Source: an uncultured Campylobacter sp. (lineage in GTDB: Bacteria > Campylobacterota > Campylobacteria > Campylobacterales > Campylobacteraceae). Taken from it: DNA of 64,000 nt. Positions 25,549-34,862 of the stretch are shown here, in pieces. The notes below the pieces were generated by a model. That model was not told the DNA's origin. It was given only the letters and a program-made list of their open reading frames with translations, and searched no databases. Made by a program: the position numbers and the translations under genes. Location: positions 62,001 to 126,000 of the forward strand of contig NZ_CALIMS010000004.1 in NCBI RefSeq assembly GCF_938045345.1, read 5' to 3'. Each line of letters starts with the position of its first letter. The first letter of the stretch is position 1.

Positions 25549-28500
25549 TTAACGCGAAATTTCGCTTAGATACGCCGCGAGCTGTCCGTATGCGATGCCG
25601 CTGTCGTTGCAAGGAATGGCGCGATTTAGATGAAATTTTATCCCTCGTTCGCGTAGCTTTTCGCACGTAAGATTTAGAAGCGTCGCGTTTTGAAAGACCC
25701 CGCCGCTTAGCACGACCTCGAGTCCGAAGCCTTCTGCAAACTCCGCGATGAAATTTGCGATGGCGTTTATAAATTTCGTCGCGGCCAAGCGCGGCTCATC
25801 GCGCAAAGCCTGCAAAAACGCCTCTTCGTAATCGATCACGTAGCATTCGCCCTCAAGGCTCGGCGCGCAAGCTCTATTTTGCGGGGATTGATCGGCGTTA
25901 GAAGCGTCTTTGCTTTCAAGATTTATTAAATTTAGGACAGACGCTTGGTTTATAGAATTTACGGCGGAACTTTCATTCTTTTTATCGCTGCTTTCGGCGA
26001 TGTTTTGAGCCGCTAGTCCAAGCTCATTTTTACTCGCTGCATCGTTCGCAAGCTCTTTAAAATCGCCTTGCAACGTGCAGCTATCTTTCGCACCGCTATG
26101 ATTTTGCGCATTTAAACCGCCCTGCCCCGCTCGCGCCAAATCATCGGCGCTTCGTTGCTGTGAAGCGAAATGCGGCACGTTTTGGATAAAATTTTCGCCC
26201 TCCTTTTGCAGCGTAAATTCATAGCTCTGCTCGCAGCCGTCGATATATAGGTTCTCAAGTCGCATGCCCGCTTCACCGTCGAAGCTTACGGTTCGCAGGT
26301 TGCAGATAACCGCAGCAAACGCATCGAACAGCCGCCCTAGCGAGCTTGAGCGGATGGCACGCGGCGCGATTTTTTCTAAATTTGCGACTTCGCTTACGTT
26401 AAATTTTGCTAAAAACTCGTGCGCAGCGTCCTTTGCATTAAATTTAAATATGAGCGCGAGCGCAAGTTTGTAGATGTTTTTGATCGCATTCTCGCCGCCG
26501 ATAAGCGCGATCTCGTCGAATTTAGCCACGCGACGATAGCCGTGCGGGTCAAACACCATCACCTCGCCCCCCCAGATCGTGCCGTCCTTGCCGTAGCCGG
26601 TGCCGTCGAAGCAGAAACCGAGGTATTTTTTGCCGCTAAAAAGCAGCTCATTTTGCGCTAGATTCGACACCAGATGCGCGAAATGGTGCTGGTAGCGGAT
26701 CACTGGATATCCGCGCTGCTCGAAAAATCGCGTGTGCGAAAACTGCGGGTGCAGATCTGCGATGACGGCGTCGAACTTCAGCTCGTAGGCGCGCACGAAC
26801 ATATCCAAAAGCGCGAAAAATCGCTCATTCGTGGCGACGTTTTTAAGATCGCCGATGTAGGGCGAGATGAAAATTTGCCCGTCTTTGTAGATCGCAAACT
26901 GGTTCTTAAGCTCCGCTCCGAGCGCCAGGAAAGTGCCTTTGAGATGAAATTTGCTAGGGAAAATTTTTGGATTCATTCCGCGAGATGTTCGCAAAAACAG
27001 CGCGCGATCTAAAGCGTCCGCTTCGGCGGAATGATTTGTGTAGCTCGTTAAATTTGCAGTGCTTGCGTATTTTGCGGCATCTGCGAGATTTGTAGAATTT
27101 GCAGCACTTGCAGAATTTGCTAAACCTGCGCCGTGGGCGGATTCCGTTTCGCAGTCAGAATTTATTTCGGCGGCGGAATTTTCCTTAAAATTTTGCGGTG
27201 CGGTAAGGGTTCGTGCGCCCGCAGAATTTATGACGGAATTCTGCGCTAGAATGGAATTTTGCGCGGAGCTTCTTATCTCAGTGTAGGTCGGAAGCGATGC
27301 GGAAATTTTACCAGAGCTATGAGCCGTTTTTGAAGTAGGCGCCGAAGTCCTCGCTTCAAACTGCGGTAAAAAGGCGATGCTATCGTCGCTCGGCGTTAAA
27401 ATTTCGCGGTCGTTATCCAGGTAAAACGAGATTACGCCGCCCAGCTTCTCGCGCAACTCCTCGGCGTTAAAAATAATGGGCTCGCCGCTTATATTGGCGC
27501 TTGTGGCGACGATCGGGCGATCAAAGTATTCAAAAAGCAGCAGATGCACGCCGGTATTGGCTAGGAAAATGCCGATTTTATTAAGGTTCGGCGCCACGCT
27601 TGGAGCGATAAAAATCGCGCCTGCTCTAAAAATCGCCGAAAAACTCGCGGGCAAACGCACGAAATCGCCCTCGCTATCGGAATGGGCGTCGCGCGCGTCC
27701 GTCGTGTGCGGCTGAGTTAATGATGAGCCTTGCGAATTTAACGTCTGTTGCGAACTCGGCTCGTTCACTGCACATTGCAAATCTGCCTTATTTGCAGCAT
27801 GTCGCAAGCCCTGCATATTCGCCGAATTTTGCGAAATAGACTCGTCCGGCGCAAGCCGAGAATCAGGCTCATTCGCCGCGCATCGCGAGTCTTGGCTATC
27901 TGCTGCGGACTGTAAATTTAATTTGTTAGTCGTATATCGCAGCTCCGCCTCGCCTTCTGCTTGCGGCGAGTTCAAATTTTTAGCCGCGCACTGCGAACCA
28001 GACCCATTCGATCCGCGTCCTAGCTCGTTTTCTGCGCTCCGCGAGCTAGATTTGTCTGCAACCGACGCATCGCAGGCGAAACTACGTCGCGCCGTTTTGC
28101 TAAAAATTTGCGCACTATGCAACCCGCCCTGCTCCGCGCAAACTCCAATATTTTGCGCGCTAAAATTTTGTGCCGCTAAATTGCGTAAATTTCGTAACGC
28201 AGAGTCCTGCTCTTGCGCCAAATCCTCTGGATTGCCAGCAAATTTCGGCGATATAGAATTTTCGCCTCGCGCCTTTAAATTTTGCGTACCGAAATCAGCC
28301 GCAAAGCCGGCCTCTGTGCGCCAAACAAATTCACGCTTTTTTAAAATCACGATCGGCTTGACGTTACAGTCTATCAGCGCCTCCTCTTCTGCGCTTAGGT
28401 TCGCTGCGCGCCCTGCTTGCGCTGCGTCGCGACACATGATCGCAAAAGGCTTGCTCGGGCGCTTTTTGAGCGTTCGCAGCATGCGTACCGCGCGCTCGTT

Positions 28501-29685
28501 CGTCGCATCGCAGACGATGTGAAAGCCGCCCATACCTTTGATCGCGCCGATCTGCCCACGCCGCAAAAGCTCCGCCGTGCGCGCTATCGCCTCCTCGCCG
28601 CTTGATAAAATTTCGCCGTCCGCGCCACATAAAAACAGCTGCGGGCCGCAGTGCGGGCAGGAGATCGGCTCGGCGTGATAGCGGCGCGTGAGCGGATCCG
28701 TGTATTCGCCGCGGCAGAACTCGCACATCTCAAATGCCCTCATCGTGGTATTTGCGCGGTCATACGGCAGCGCGGCGATAATACTAAGGCGCGGGCCGCA
28801 ATCGGTGCAGTTTATAAAAGGATAGTGGAAGCGCGGGTTTTGCGGGTCGTAAAACTCTTTTTTGCACTGATCGCAGATCGCAAAATCGGGCAAAATTGGG
28901 TTAAATTTACGCCCCTCTTTGGACTGCGTGATCTTAAAATCAGTAAAATTCTGCGCAAAATCTTGCGTATTAATATCTGTGCGGATGATTCTATCAATTC
29001 GGCAAAGCGGCGGCGCCTCGCTGCGAAGGCGCTGCTCGAAAATTTTTAAAATTTCTTCTTCGCGCAGATCTTGCTCGGCGTTTTGCAAATCGCGCTTGGA
29101 GTCCTGTAAATCCTGTGAGCGGAGGTTTTGCTCGGGCAAAGCTGGCGAGATGGAGCCCTGCCCGTTTAGATTTAGCTCGGATAAGTTGGGTAAAAATTTC
29201 TCGCTCGCTGCGGCTTGAAAATCTCTCGTCAAATCATACGGCAAGCTCGTCAAATCAGGCGGATTTGCTAAATCGTTTGCTAGATCACGTAGCGAGCCGG
29301 CCGAATCATTCGGTAAGTTCGGTGCGCTTTGCGGCGAAATGGAGTTCAGATTTAAATTTAAGCCCGTAAAATTTAGTGACGAGCTTGCGGTCTCGTTAGA
29401 ATCCGACTCGGTAGAATTTAAAGACCGAGTAGCTGATAACGATACTTTCTGTGCTTGAATTTCGTTAAAATTGGGTTGATCGAAATTTAAAGGGGCGGAA
29501 TTTTTATCGACCGGGTTCTGTTGCGCTCCGAAAAGGTCTGCGCAAACGACGATTTTAACGCCCTCGCCGTCGTTATAAACCTCGCCTTTCAACCCCAAAT
29601 CTACGGCAAGCTTGTAGACGAACGGGCGAAACCCGACCCCCTGCACCGCTCCGAAAACCTCAAATTTAGCCGCTTTCATGCACAT
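25549..29685 (-). CDS. hypF: Carbamoyltransferase HypF, greatly enlarged by four inserts
   Basis: Makes the carbamoyl-adenylate precursor of the CN ligands and passes it to HypE. All domains are present (numbering from the upstream in-frame start at 29751): acylphosphatase (FGAVQGVGFRPF near 33), two zinc fingers (CDQC..CTDC near 293-318 and CEFC..CPHC near 343-368), YrdC domain (IGAIKGMGGFHIVCD near 401), and the Kae1-like domain ending VVLSGGVFQNA near 1346. The family is about 750-780 residues; this is nearly 1400. The excess is four low-complexity Asn/Ser/Gln-rich inserts at about 75-232, 477-695, 797-912 and 1190-1300, each between or within domains at loop positions. I put the start at the ATG at 29685 (29679 is also possible), since the extra N-terminal residues precede the acylphosphatase domain. 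Confidence 0.92.
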   Translation of the reverse strand: MCMKAAKFEVFGAVQGVGFRPFVYKLAVDLGLKGEVYNDGEGVKIVVCADLFGAQQNPVDKNSAPLNFDQPNFNEIQAQKVSLSATRSLNSTESDSNETASSSLNFTGLNLNLNSISPQSAPNLPNDSAGSLRDLANDLANPPDLTSLPYDLTRDFQAAASEKFLPNLSELNLNGQGSISPALPEQNLRSQDLQDSKRDLQNAEQDLREEEILKIFEQRLRSEAPPLCRIDRIIRTDINTQDFAQNFTDFKITQSKEGRKFNPILPDFAICDQCKKEFYDPQNPRFHYPFINCTDCGPRLSIIAALPYDRANTTMRAFEMCEFCRGEYTDPLTRRYHAEPISCPHCGPQLFLCGADGEILSSGEEAIARTAELLRRGQIGAIKGMGGFHIVCDATNERAVRMLRTLKKRPSKPFAIMCRDAAQAGRAANLSAEEEALIDCNVKPIVILKKREFVWRTEAGFAADFGTQNLKARGENSISPKFAGNPEDLAQEQDSALRNLRNLAAQNFSAQNIGVCAEQGGLHSAQIFSKTARRSFACDASVADKSSSRSAENELGRGSNGSGSQCAAKNLNSPQAEGEAELRYTTNKLNLQSAADSQDSRCAANEPDSRLAPDESISQNSANMQGLRHAANKADLQCAVNEPSSQQTLNSQGSSLTQPHTTDARDAHSDSEGDFVRLPASFSAIFRAGAIFIAPSVAPNLNKIGIFLANTGVHLLLFEYFDRPIVATSANISGEPIIFNAEELREKLGGVISFYLDNDREILTPSDDSIAFLPQFEARTSAPTSKTAHSSGKISASLPTYTEIRSSAQNSILAQNSVINSAGARTLTAPQNFKENSAAEINSDCETESAHGAGLANSASAANSTNLADAAKYASTANLTSYTNHSAEADALDRALFLRTSRGMNPKIFPSKFHLKGTFLALGAELKNQFAIYKDGQIFISPYIGDLKNVATNERFFALLDMFVRAYELKFDAVIADLHPQFSHTRFFEQRGYPVIRYQHHFAHLVSNLAQNELLFSGKKYLGFCFDGTGYGKDGTIWGGEVMVFDPHGYRRVAKFDEIALIGGENAIKNIYKLALALIFKFNAKDAAHEFLAKFNVSEVANLEKIAPRAIRSSSLGRLFDAFAAVICNLRTVSFDGEAGMRLENLYIDGCEQSYEFTLQKEGENFIQNVPHFASQQRSADDLARAGQGGLNAQNHSGAKDSCTLQGDFKELANDAASKNELGLAAQNIAESSDKKNESSAVNSINQASVLNLINLESKDASNADQSPQNRACAPSLEGECYVIDYEEAFLQALRDEPRLAATKFINAIANFIAEFAEGFGLEVVLSGGVFQNATLLNLTCEKLRERGIKFHLNRAIPCNDSGIAYGQLAAYLSEISR

Positions 29686-29689
29686 ACTT

Positions 29690-29953
29690 TCATAAATTGC
29701 GCGACGCAGAAGCCATTTTGCGAGCAAAATGCGCTCGCGGCGGGCGGACAAAGCGTTCCGGACGCTGCAAAATGTGCTCCAAATTTAATAAAATTTGATC
29801 CTTTGCTTCTGCGCCTTTTGCCGCTTTTTTAAAATTTCGCGCGATCTCGTTTGTGCTAAGCTTAGCCCGCATGGCGCAGCTATCGGCACCGCAATGCCCG
29901 CGCAACTCGCTGTTTTGCGAATAAGGCTTCGAAGCTTTGCCAAAAATACGCAT
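29690..29953 (-). CDS. Possible small gene between hydE and hypF
   Basis: An 87-codon frame that starts 11 bases after the hydE stop and ends 4 bases before the preferred hypF start, so it fits the operon exactly. It encodes RGHCGADSCAMRAKLS, a Lys/Ala-rich helix, and LEHILQRPERFVRPPRAHF; it has no repeats. The Cys pair might bind a metal. There is no clear RBS (only CGGGC). If hypF really begins at 29751 this frame would overlap it by 62 bases and be less likely. I do not recognise the family. Confidence 0.4.
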   Translation of the reverse strand: MRIFGKASKPYSQNSELRGHCGADSCAMRAKLSTNEIARNFKKAAKGAEAKDQILLNLEHILQRPERFVRPPRAHFARKMASASRNL

Positions 29954-29964
29954 ATATGCCCGAT

Positions 29965-31602
29965 CTAGCGAGCTTGAAGCGCGAAGCTGTCGCTAAAGCT
30001 CGCGTCAAAATTTTTGCAAAGCTTAAGCATCAAATCCGCAAATTTGCGCCCGCTAAACATCGCTCCGCCGAAGATCAAAACGTCAAAATCCTCTTTGCGC
30101 TCATCCGCCAAATCGCTTAAAAAGTAGCTCAAACTATCGAAAAATCCGAACGCAAATAGCTTTTCATTGGCGCCTGCGAGCGCATAGCTCATCGCCGAGC
30201 GTAAAATTTTGTCCGCTTGCACATAGCCGCGCTCGTCCGTGCAAAAATCAAGCCGCACCCCTTTGCCGCCCGCAAAATCCTCCGCGCTCGCCATCAAAAA
30301 CGCCGCATCGCGCCCCCAGATAAGCTGCGCGGCGACGCTAAAGATACCGTAAAATCCCGCATTTGCGCTTTTTAAAATTTCATGGATTTTCGCGGCGTCT
30401 ACGTTAAATTTGGCGCTAAAATTTTCAAATAGTTTCGCGCCTGTTTCGTCCGCGCAAATTTGAGCCTTAAGTTCGTCAAAACTGCGCGGCAGATTAAATT
30501 TAAGCAGAATTTTTTTAGAGCTTTCGCCGTAAATTGCGATCTCGTCGTCCGTGCCCACGCCCAAAAAGCAGCGCAAAACGCGTTTTTTGGAGTCGTTCAA
30601 AACCCCCTTCTCGCGGCACGTAAGCGCAAAAGGAGCGGAGTTTTTGTCGTTTGAGTTTTTCAGATAAGAGCTTGCGCTGTCGCTTAAAAAGTCCTCGTTT
30701 TGCACGATCAAAAAGCCGTTTTGCAGCGGCGCGACCTTAAAAATTTTATCTTTCTGCGCTGCGCTTTCGCATTTTGCGCTTAAAAAATAGATCCCGTCGC
30801 TTGCCAAAGCGCGCCCCAGCGCAAATACGAATATGTCGCCCGCAAGCTTTACGTCAAAAAATTTAGGCGCGTCCTCGTGGTTTTTTCTAAAGATCGCATT
30901 GGTTTTTAGGCTTATAAGCGGCTTTTCGAAGGCTGCGAGCGCGATTTTACTCTTTTCGTCGCTCACAAAAATCCCATCTAGCGCGCCCACTCCCGCGGCT
31001 ATCAGAAAGTCGGCGCCAAAATCCACGTCCGCCTTGAGCGTGAAAGTTGCGTCGCCGCGCTCGATCTGCACCTTCTGGGCGTGGAGTAAGCTTAGGCGGC
31101 AAAGCTCCAGCAAGCTGGCGAAATTTTCCCTGCTTACCGCTTCAAATTTACCGTCGTTAAGAACGCCGGCGCCGCTTATTATCCCGAATTCGTTTTGAGA
31201 CGGCTCGGCGCGAGCGAGGTATTCCTTCATCACTCGCGGAGTGAAATTATTAAATTTAGCCGCGCTACGGGCATTCGAAATTTCATCCTCTAAAAATTTG
31301 CTTAAATCGCTCGAAGAGGCACCTTCAAACGTGCCGTTAAATTTCAGAGCTTTCGCTTCGGCGTTGCCCTCGTCCACCACGCGCACGGAGGATTTTGCCA
31401 AAAATATAGAGTTTGGAATCAGCGGCATCGCCTCGTCGCTAAATTTTAAAATTTCATCCTCGCCGCCGCGCACGAAAAGACTTATTAAGCTCGCCTCTTT
31501 TTTCAGGCAAAACTCAAGTGCGCTTTTGCGAGCATAAAACAGCAAGAAGTGCGCTATCAGCGCGTTTTCATTAAGGTAGTTAAACTCATATGCTACTATC
31601 AT
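29965..31602 (-). CDS. hydE: Hydrogenase cluster protein HydE
   Basis: Long protein (about 545 residues) found after hydD in Campylobacterota hydrogenase operons. In Helicobacter pylori hydE is required for hydrogenase activity, but its biochemical role is not known to me. I see no signal peptide or strong membrane segment and no motif that assigns an activity. I chose ATG at 31602 (MIVAYEFNYLNENAL), preceded by AAAGGGGGCGAG; an upstream in-frame start at 31677 lies deep in hydD. It overlaps the 3' end of hydD by 17 bases. Identification rests on position and general character, so the name is less secure than its neighbours. Confidence 0.7.
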   Translation of the reverse strand: MIVAYEFNYLNENALIAHFLLFYARKSALEFCLKKEASLISLFVRGGEDEILKFSDEAMPLIPNSIFLAKSSVRVVDEGNAEAKALKFNGTFEGASSSDLSKFLEDEISNARSAAKFNNFTPRVMKEYLARAEPSQNEFGIISGAGVLNDGKFEAVSRENFASLLELCRLSLLHAQKVQIERGDATFTLKADVDFGADFLIAAGVGALDGIFVSDEKSKIALAAFEKPLISLKTNAIFRKNHEDAPKFFDVKLAGDIFVFALGRALASDGIYFLSAKCESAAQKDKIFKVAPLQNGFLIVQNEDFLSDSASSYLKNSNDKNSAPFALTCREKGVLNDSKKRVLRCFLGVGTDDEIAIYGESSKKILLKFNLPRSFDELKAQICADETGAKLFENFSAKFNVDAAKIHEILKSANAGFYGIFSVAAQLIWGRDAAFLMASAEDFAGGKGVRLDFCTDERGYVQADKILRSAMSYALAGANEKLFAFGFFDSLSYFLSDLADERKEDFDVLIFGGAMFSGRKFADLMLKLCKNFDASFSDSFALQAR

Positions 31603-32464
31603 CTCGCCCCCTTTTTGCAAATCGATCCGCGATGTCTTGGGCGCTAAGATCGGCGATTTTTTCATGCGCGAAGCCAAGATCCGATAAGTACTTAAGCGCC
31701 GTTTTTTCCATGGTTTTTGAGGACTCTAAAATCACGGAGCTTAACTTAAAGCTTGCTTCCTCGATGCGCCGCGGCACGACAGCTAGAATTTTAACGTGAG
31801 GCAGATCGCCGCAAAGATCCATCATCTGCAGGGTTTGAAGCATTTCGACCTCGTGCGCCGAACCGCTCCAGCTGATCTGCTTAGGCATCGCGTCGTAGTC
31901 GAAAAAATATACCTCGCCGCCCTTTGCGCCCTCCGCGTCTATGCAATCTACGAGCAAAATTTCATCAAATTCCGCCATCGTAGGCATCAAAAAGCTAGCC
32001 AGAGTTCCGCCGTCAATAAAGCTGATCTGATCCGCACTATCGCTCGGCGCGGCTGAATTTACGGCGATGAAATCCGAATTGATAGAGCTTTGGGCTACGG
32101 AATTTATGACGGAATTTTGCGAAGTAAAATTTGAAGCGGAATCCTGCTTTGCGGAATTTTCTGAAGTAGAATTTCGGTCTAAATTTACTGCTGCGAAATT
32201 TTGCTCGGAGATAAAATTTTCATCCGCAAAATTTTGCAAGGGGTCGCGCTCTGTAGAATTTTGCGAGGTAGAATTTTGTATCGCAGATACTTGGACAGAA
32301 TTTTGTATAAAATTCTGCGCCGCGAAATTCTCGCCCGCCATAGAATTTCGTGCGGCGGCTTTAGGATAAAACTTATAGTTCTGCGCGAGCGCGCGGACGA
32401 AGTGTACGCCTATGCCCTCGTCCGCGTAGATGACGTTGCCGATACCCAGTACCAGCACCCTCAA
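31586..32464 (-). CDS. hydD: Hydrogenase maturation protease HydD with RAATTY-encoded insert
   Basis: Endopeptidase that removes the C-terminal extension of the large subunit HydB after nickel insertion. Metal-binding residues are seen: E16 in YADEGIGV, D173 in LLVDCIDAEG and H204 in GSAHEVEM. The family is about 170-180 residues; this protein has 292. An Asn/Ser/Gln-rich insert at about residues 35-146 accounts for the difference; its DNA (about 32025-32360) holds about 15 RAATTY motifs in some 260 bases. The start is TTG at 32464, which overlaps the hydC stop in TTGA. Confidence 0.92.
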   Translation of the reverse strand: MRVLVLGIGNVIYADEGIGVHFVRALAQNYKFYPKAAARNSMAGENFAAQNFIQNSVQVSAIQNSTSQNSTERDPLQNFADENFISEQNFAAVNLDRNSTSENSAKQDSASNFTSQNSVINSVAQSSINSDFIAVNSAAPSDSADQISFIDGGTLASFLMPTMAEFDEILLVDCIDAEGAKGGEVYFFDYDAMPKQISWSGSAHEVEMLQTLQMMDLCGDLPHVKILAVVPRRIEEASFKLSSVILESSKTMEKTALKYLSDLGFAHEKIADLSAQDIADRFAKRGRDDSSI

Positions 32465-33135
32465 GCGTGCTCTTCCTTTTTAAATTTATAGCCGCTTACG
32501 ATCGCATCCATCGCGCCGTCCTTGCCCTTGACGGCATTAAAGACCGCCATATAGACGTGGATCGGTACGAAGATTATGATGATATTCATACAAAGATGAT
32601 GTATCATTCGCACTTCGCTTAGACCGCCCATCGCCGCTTCCAGCGGGCGCAAGAGCCCGTATAGCGCGCCGCCGAGCCCTTCGTGATAGACATGCACATA
32701 TAAGATCATACCCGTTAGGCAGATTACGAACAGCACTAGATAAAAGCCCAGATATGATATGAACTGCAATGGGTTATAAACGCCGCGAAGATGCGGGTGC
32801 TCGCCCAAAAAGATATAGTATTTGATCTGAGCTATCCAGACGCGCGGGCTAAAAAAATCCTTGATGCTTAAAAGCTCTTTTCTGCTCTTTTTATCAAAGA
32901 AGAAAAGGTAGGTTTTAAAGATCGCCGCACCGATCATCGCAAAGCCGAAGATCAGATGCACGAATCTAAATTTAGCCTGCATGAAAAGCACCGGCTCGGG
33001 ATTAATCTCGGGCGCGGTGAAAACAAAGGCGATGTAATATCCGGTAATCACCAAAATCGTAATGCAAAGCGCACGCAGCCAGTGCGTGAGCCTAAGACCG
33101 ATGGAGAACTCGTATTCCGCAAATCTTTTTTTCAT
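32461..33135 (-). CDS. hydC: Hydrogenase cytochrome b subunit HydC
   Basis: Diheme cytochrome b that anchors the periplasmic hydrogenase and passes electrons to the menaquinone pool. 224 residues with four membrane segments. Candidate heme ligands are His in RLTHWLRALCI (first segment), FRFVHLIFGF (second) and the MIHHLCMNIIIIFVPIHVYM region (last). It begins 3 bases after hydB and its stop overlaps the hydD start. Confidence 0.94.
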   Translation of the reverse strand: MKKRFAEYEFSIGLRLTHWLRALCITILVITGYYIAFVFTAPEINPEPVLFMQAKFRFVHLIFGFAMIGAAIFKTYLFFFDKKSRKELLSIKDFFSPRVWIAQIKYYIFLGEHPHLRGVYNPLQFISYLGFYLVLFVICLTGMILYVHVYHEGLGGALYGLLRPLEAAMGGLSEVRMIHHLCMNIIIIFVPIHVYMAVFNAVKGKDGAMDAIVSGYKFKKEEHA

Positions 33136-33138
33136 CGT

Positions 33139-34860
33139 TTATCCTTTGCTGGGATCTACCCTATAGCAGCCGAGCTCCGCTCCTTTAGCGTCCATTACAT
33201 GCACGGCGCAGGCGATGCAAGGATCGAATGAATGGATGCGGCGGATAATCTCTAGCGGCTTGGAAAGATCGGCAAGTTTAAGCCCGATCAAGCAGGATTC
33301 GTAAGCGCCCATAGCGCCGTCTTTATCCTTCGGCGTCGCGTTCCAAGTAGAAGGTACGACCGCCTGCCAGTTTTTGATGACGCCCTTTTCGATCCTGCAC
33401 CAGTGGCTAAGTGCGCCGCGCGGCACGTGACCGATATAGCAACCTTTGTACTCTTTTGAGTTATCGATTACATATTTTGCGCAGGTTTCGGTATCGCCGC
33501 TTTTGATGTTTGCGATCAAATTTTCTAGCGCAATCAGTCCGTTGTCGGCTACGACTTTAGCTTCGATCATACGGCACGCCGTTCGTCCAAGCGTCGAAAA
33601 TACCGCTTCAAGCGGCAAGCCAGCGTCTTTTAGGAATTGATCCACGACCTTTACTACGCGCTCGTTTTTCTTAGCGTAATTTACCACGATATTTGCAAGC
33701 GGTCCTACCTGAAGCGGCTTGCCGTCGTAGCGCGGAGCTTTGATCCAGGTGTATTTGCCCTGGGTATCGAGCACCTTCGTATGCGCTTCTTTGCCGTGCG
33801 CGTCGATGCTCTGTCCGTCCTTAAGGCCCGTATAATTCGGCTCTTGCTCGCCGTCGTAAGGATGAAGCGCCGCATCGTTTTTATACCACGCATGCGTTGC
33901 CTCCTCGGTGATCTTGTTCTCATCCAGCTCCAAAACCTTGCTAATATCGCCGTTCATAATCATGCCGCTTTGAAATAGCCATTCGTTCTTTGAAAGCTGG
34001 AATTCTTGATGCGTCCATAAATTTGCCACGCCGATATCGTTTAGCACGCTAGGCTCGTTGCCGTAAGCCTTCGCAGCCATTACGAGATCAGGATAGTAGG
34101 CGCGATTTACGAAGTCCGCGACCTCTTTAAATTTAGACATATATTCGCCCAGTCTCGCAGGGCTTAGGATATCCATCACGCAGGTGACGCCGCCTACGGT
34201 GAGGCTTTGCGGATGAGGCTGTTTCGCACCGAATATCGCCATCATCTGAGCCGCCGTGCGCTGAATGCGCAAACACTCAAGATAGTGCGAAAGAGCGATC
34301 AAATTTTGCTCCGGGCTAAACTTATATGTTGGGTGGCCGAAGTAGGCGTTGGCAAAAGGCCCCAAAGCGCCTTTTTTAACGAAAGCGCCCACGCGATCTT
34401 GCACCTCTTTTAGTTTATCCGCACCGCACGCATAAGGGGTATCGCAGTATTTAAACGCCTCCTCGCTCGCTTTTTTAGGATCGGCGCTAAGAGCGCTTAC
34501 GACGTCTACGAAATCAAGCCCGTGGAGCTGATAAAAATGCACCGGATGATCGTGCAAAAATAGCGCGTTAGCCATCAGCGTGCGCGTTAGCAAGGCATTT
34601 AGCGGCGGAGTAATACCGAGGGCGTTTTCTACCGCGACGATACCCGCTTTGTAATGTGAGAAGGTGCAGACACCGCAAATTCTTTGCATAAAAAATCCCG
34701 CGTCGCGCGGATCTCTATTTTTTACTATAGTCTCAAGCCCGCGCCATAGCGTCGAGCTACTATAAGCCTCGCGGACGACGTTTTCATCATCCACTACGAC
34801 CTCTATTCTTAAATGTCCCTCTATTCTGGTTATCGGATCTATTACGATTCTTTGCGACAT
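33139..34860 (-). CDS. hydB: Nickel-iron hydrogenase large subunit HydB (group 1b)
   Basis: Catalytic H2-oxidising subunit carried to the periplasm by the Tat signal of HydA. The Ni-Fe ligands are C62 and C65 in RICGVC and C548 and C551 in DPCIACAVH. A 19-residue tail follows H554 and should be removed by HydD. Length 573 is normal, with no insert. Only about six RAATTY sites occur in 1.7 kb, far fewer than in the maturation genes. It begins 2 bases after hydA. Confidence 0.97.
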   Translation of the reverse strand: MSQRIVIDPITRIEGHLRIEVVVDDENVVREAYSSSTLWRGLETIVKNRDPRDAGFFMQRICGVCTFSHYKAGIVAVENALGITPPLNALLTRTLMANALFLHDHPVHFYQLHGLDFVDVVSALSADPKKASEEAFKYCDTPYACGADKLKEVQDRVGAFVKKGALGPFANAYFGHPTYKFSPEQNLIALSHYLECLRIQRTAAQMMAIFGAKQPHPQSLTVGGVTCVMDILSPARLGEYMSKFKEVADFVNRAYYPDLVMAAKAYGNEPSVLNDIGVANLWTHQEFQLSKNEWLFQSGMIMNGDISKVLELDENKITEEATHAWYKNDAALHPYDGEQEPNYTGLKDGQSIDAHGKEAHTKVLDTQGKYTWIKAPRYDGKPLQVGPLANIVVNYAKKNERVVKVVDQFLKDAGLPLEAVFSTLGRTACRMIEAKVVADNGLIALENLIANIKSGDTETCAKYVIDNSKEYKGCYIGHVPRGALSHWCRIEKGVIKNWQAVVPSTWNATPKDKDGAMGAYESCLIGLKLADLSKPLEIIRRIHSFDPCIACAVHVMDAKGAELGCYRVDPSKG

Positions 34861-34862
34861 GA

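Noticed and set aside
27059..32369. Several plus-strand ORFs antisense to hypF and hydD
   Set aside because: They are mirror frames of the RAATTY arrays (Glu-Phe, Lys-Phe repeats) and overlap well-supported genes.
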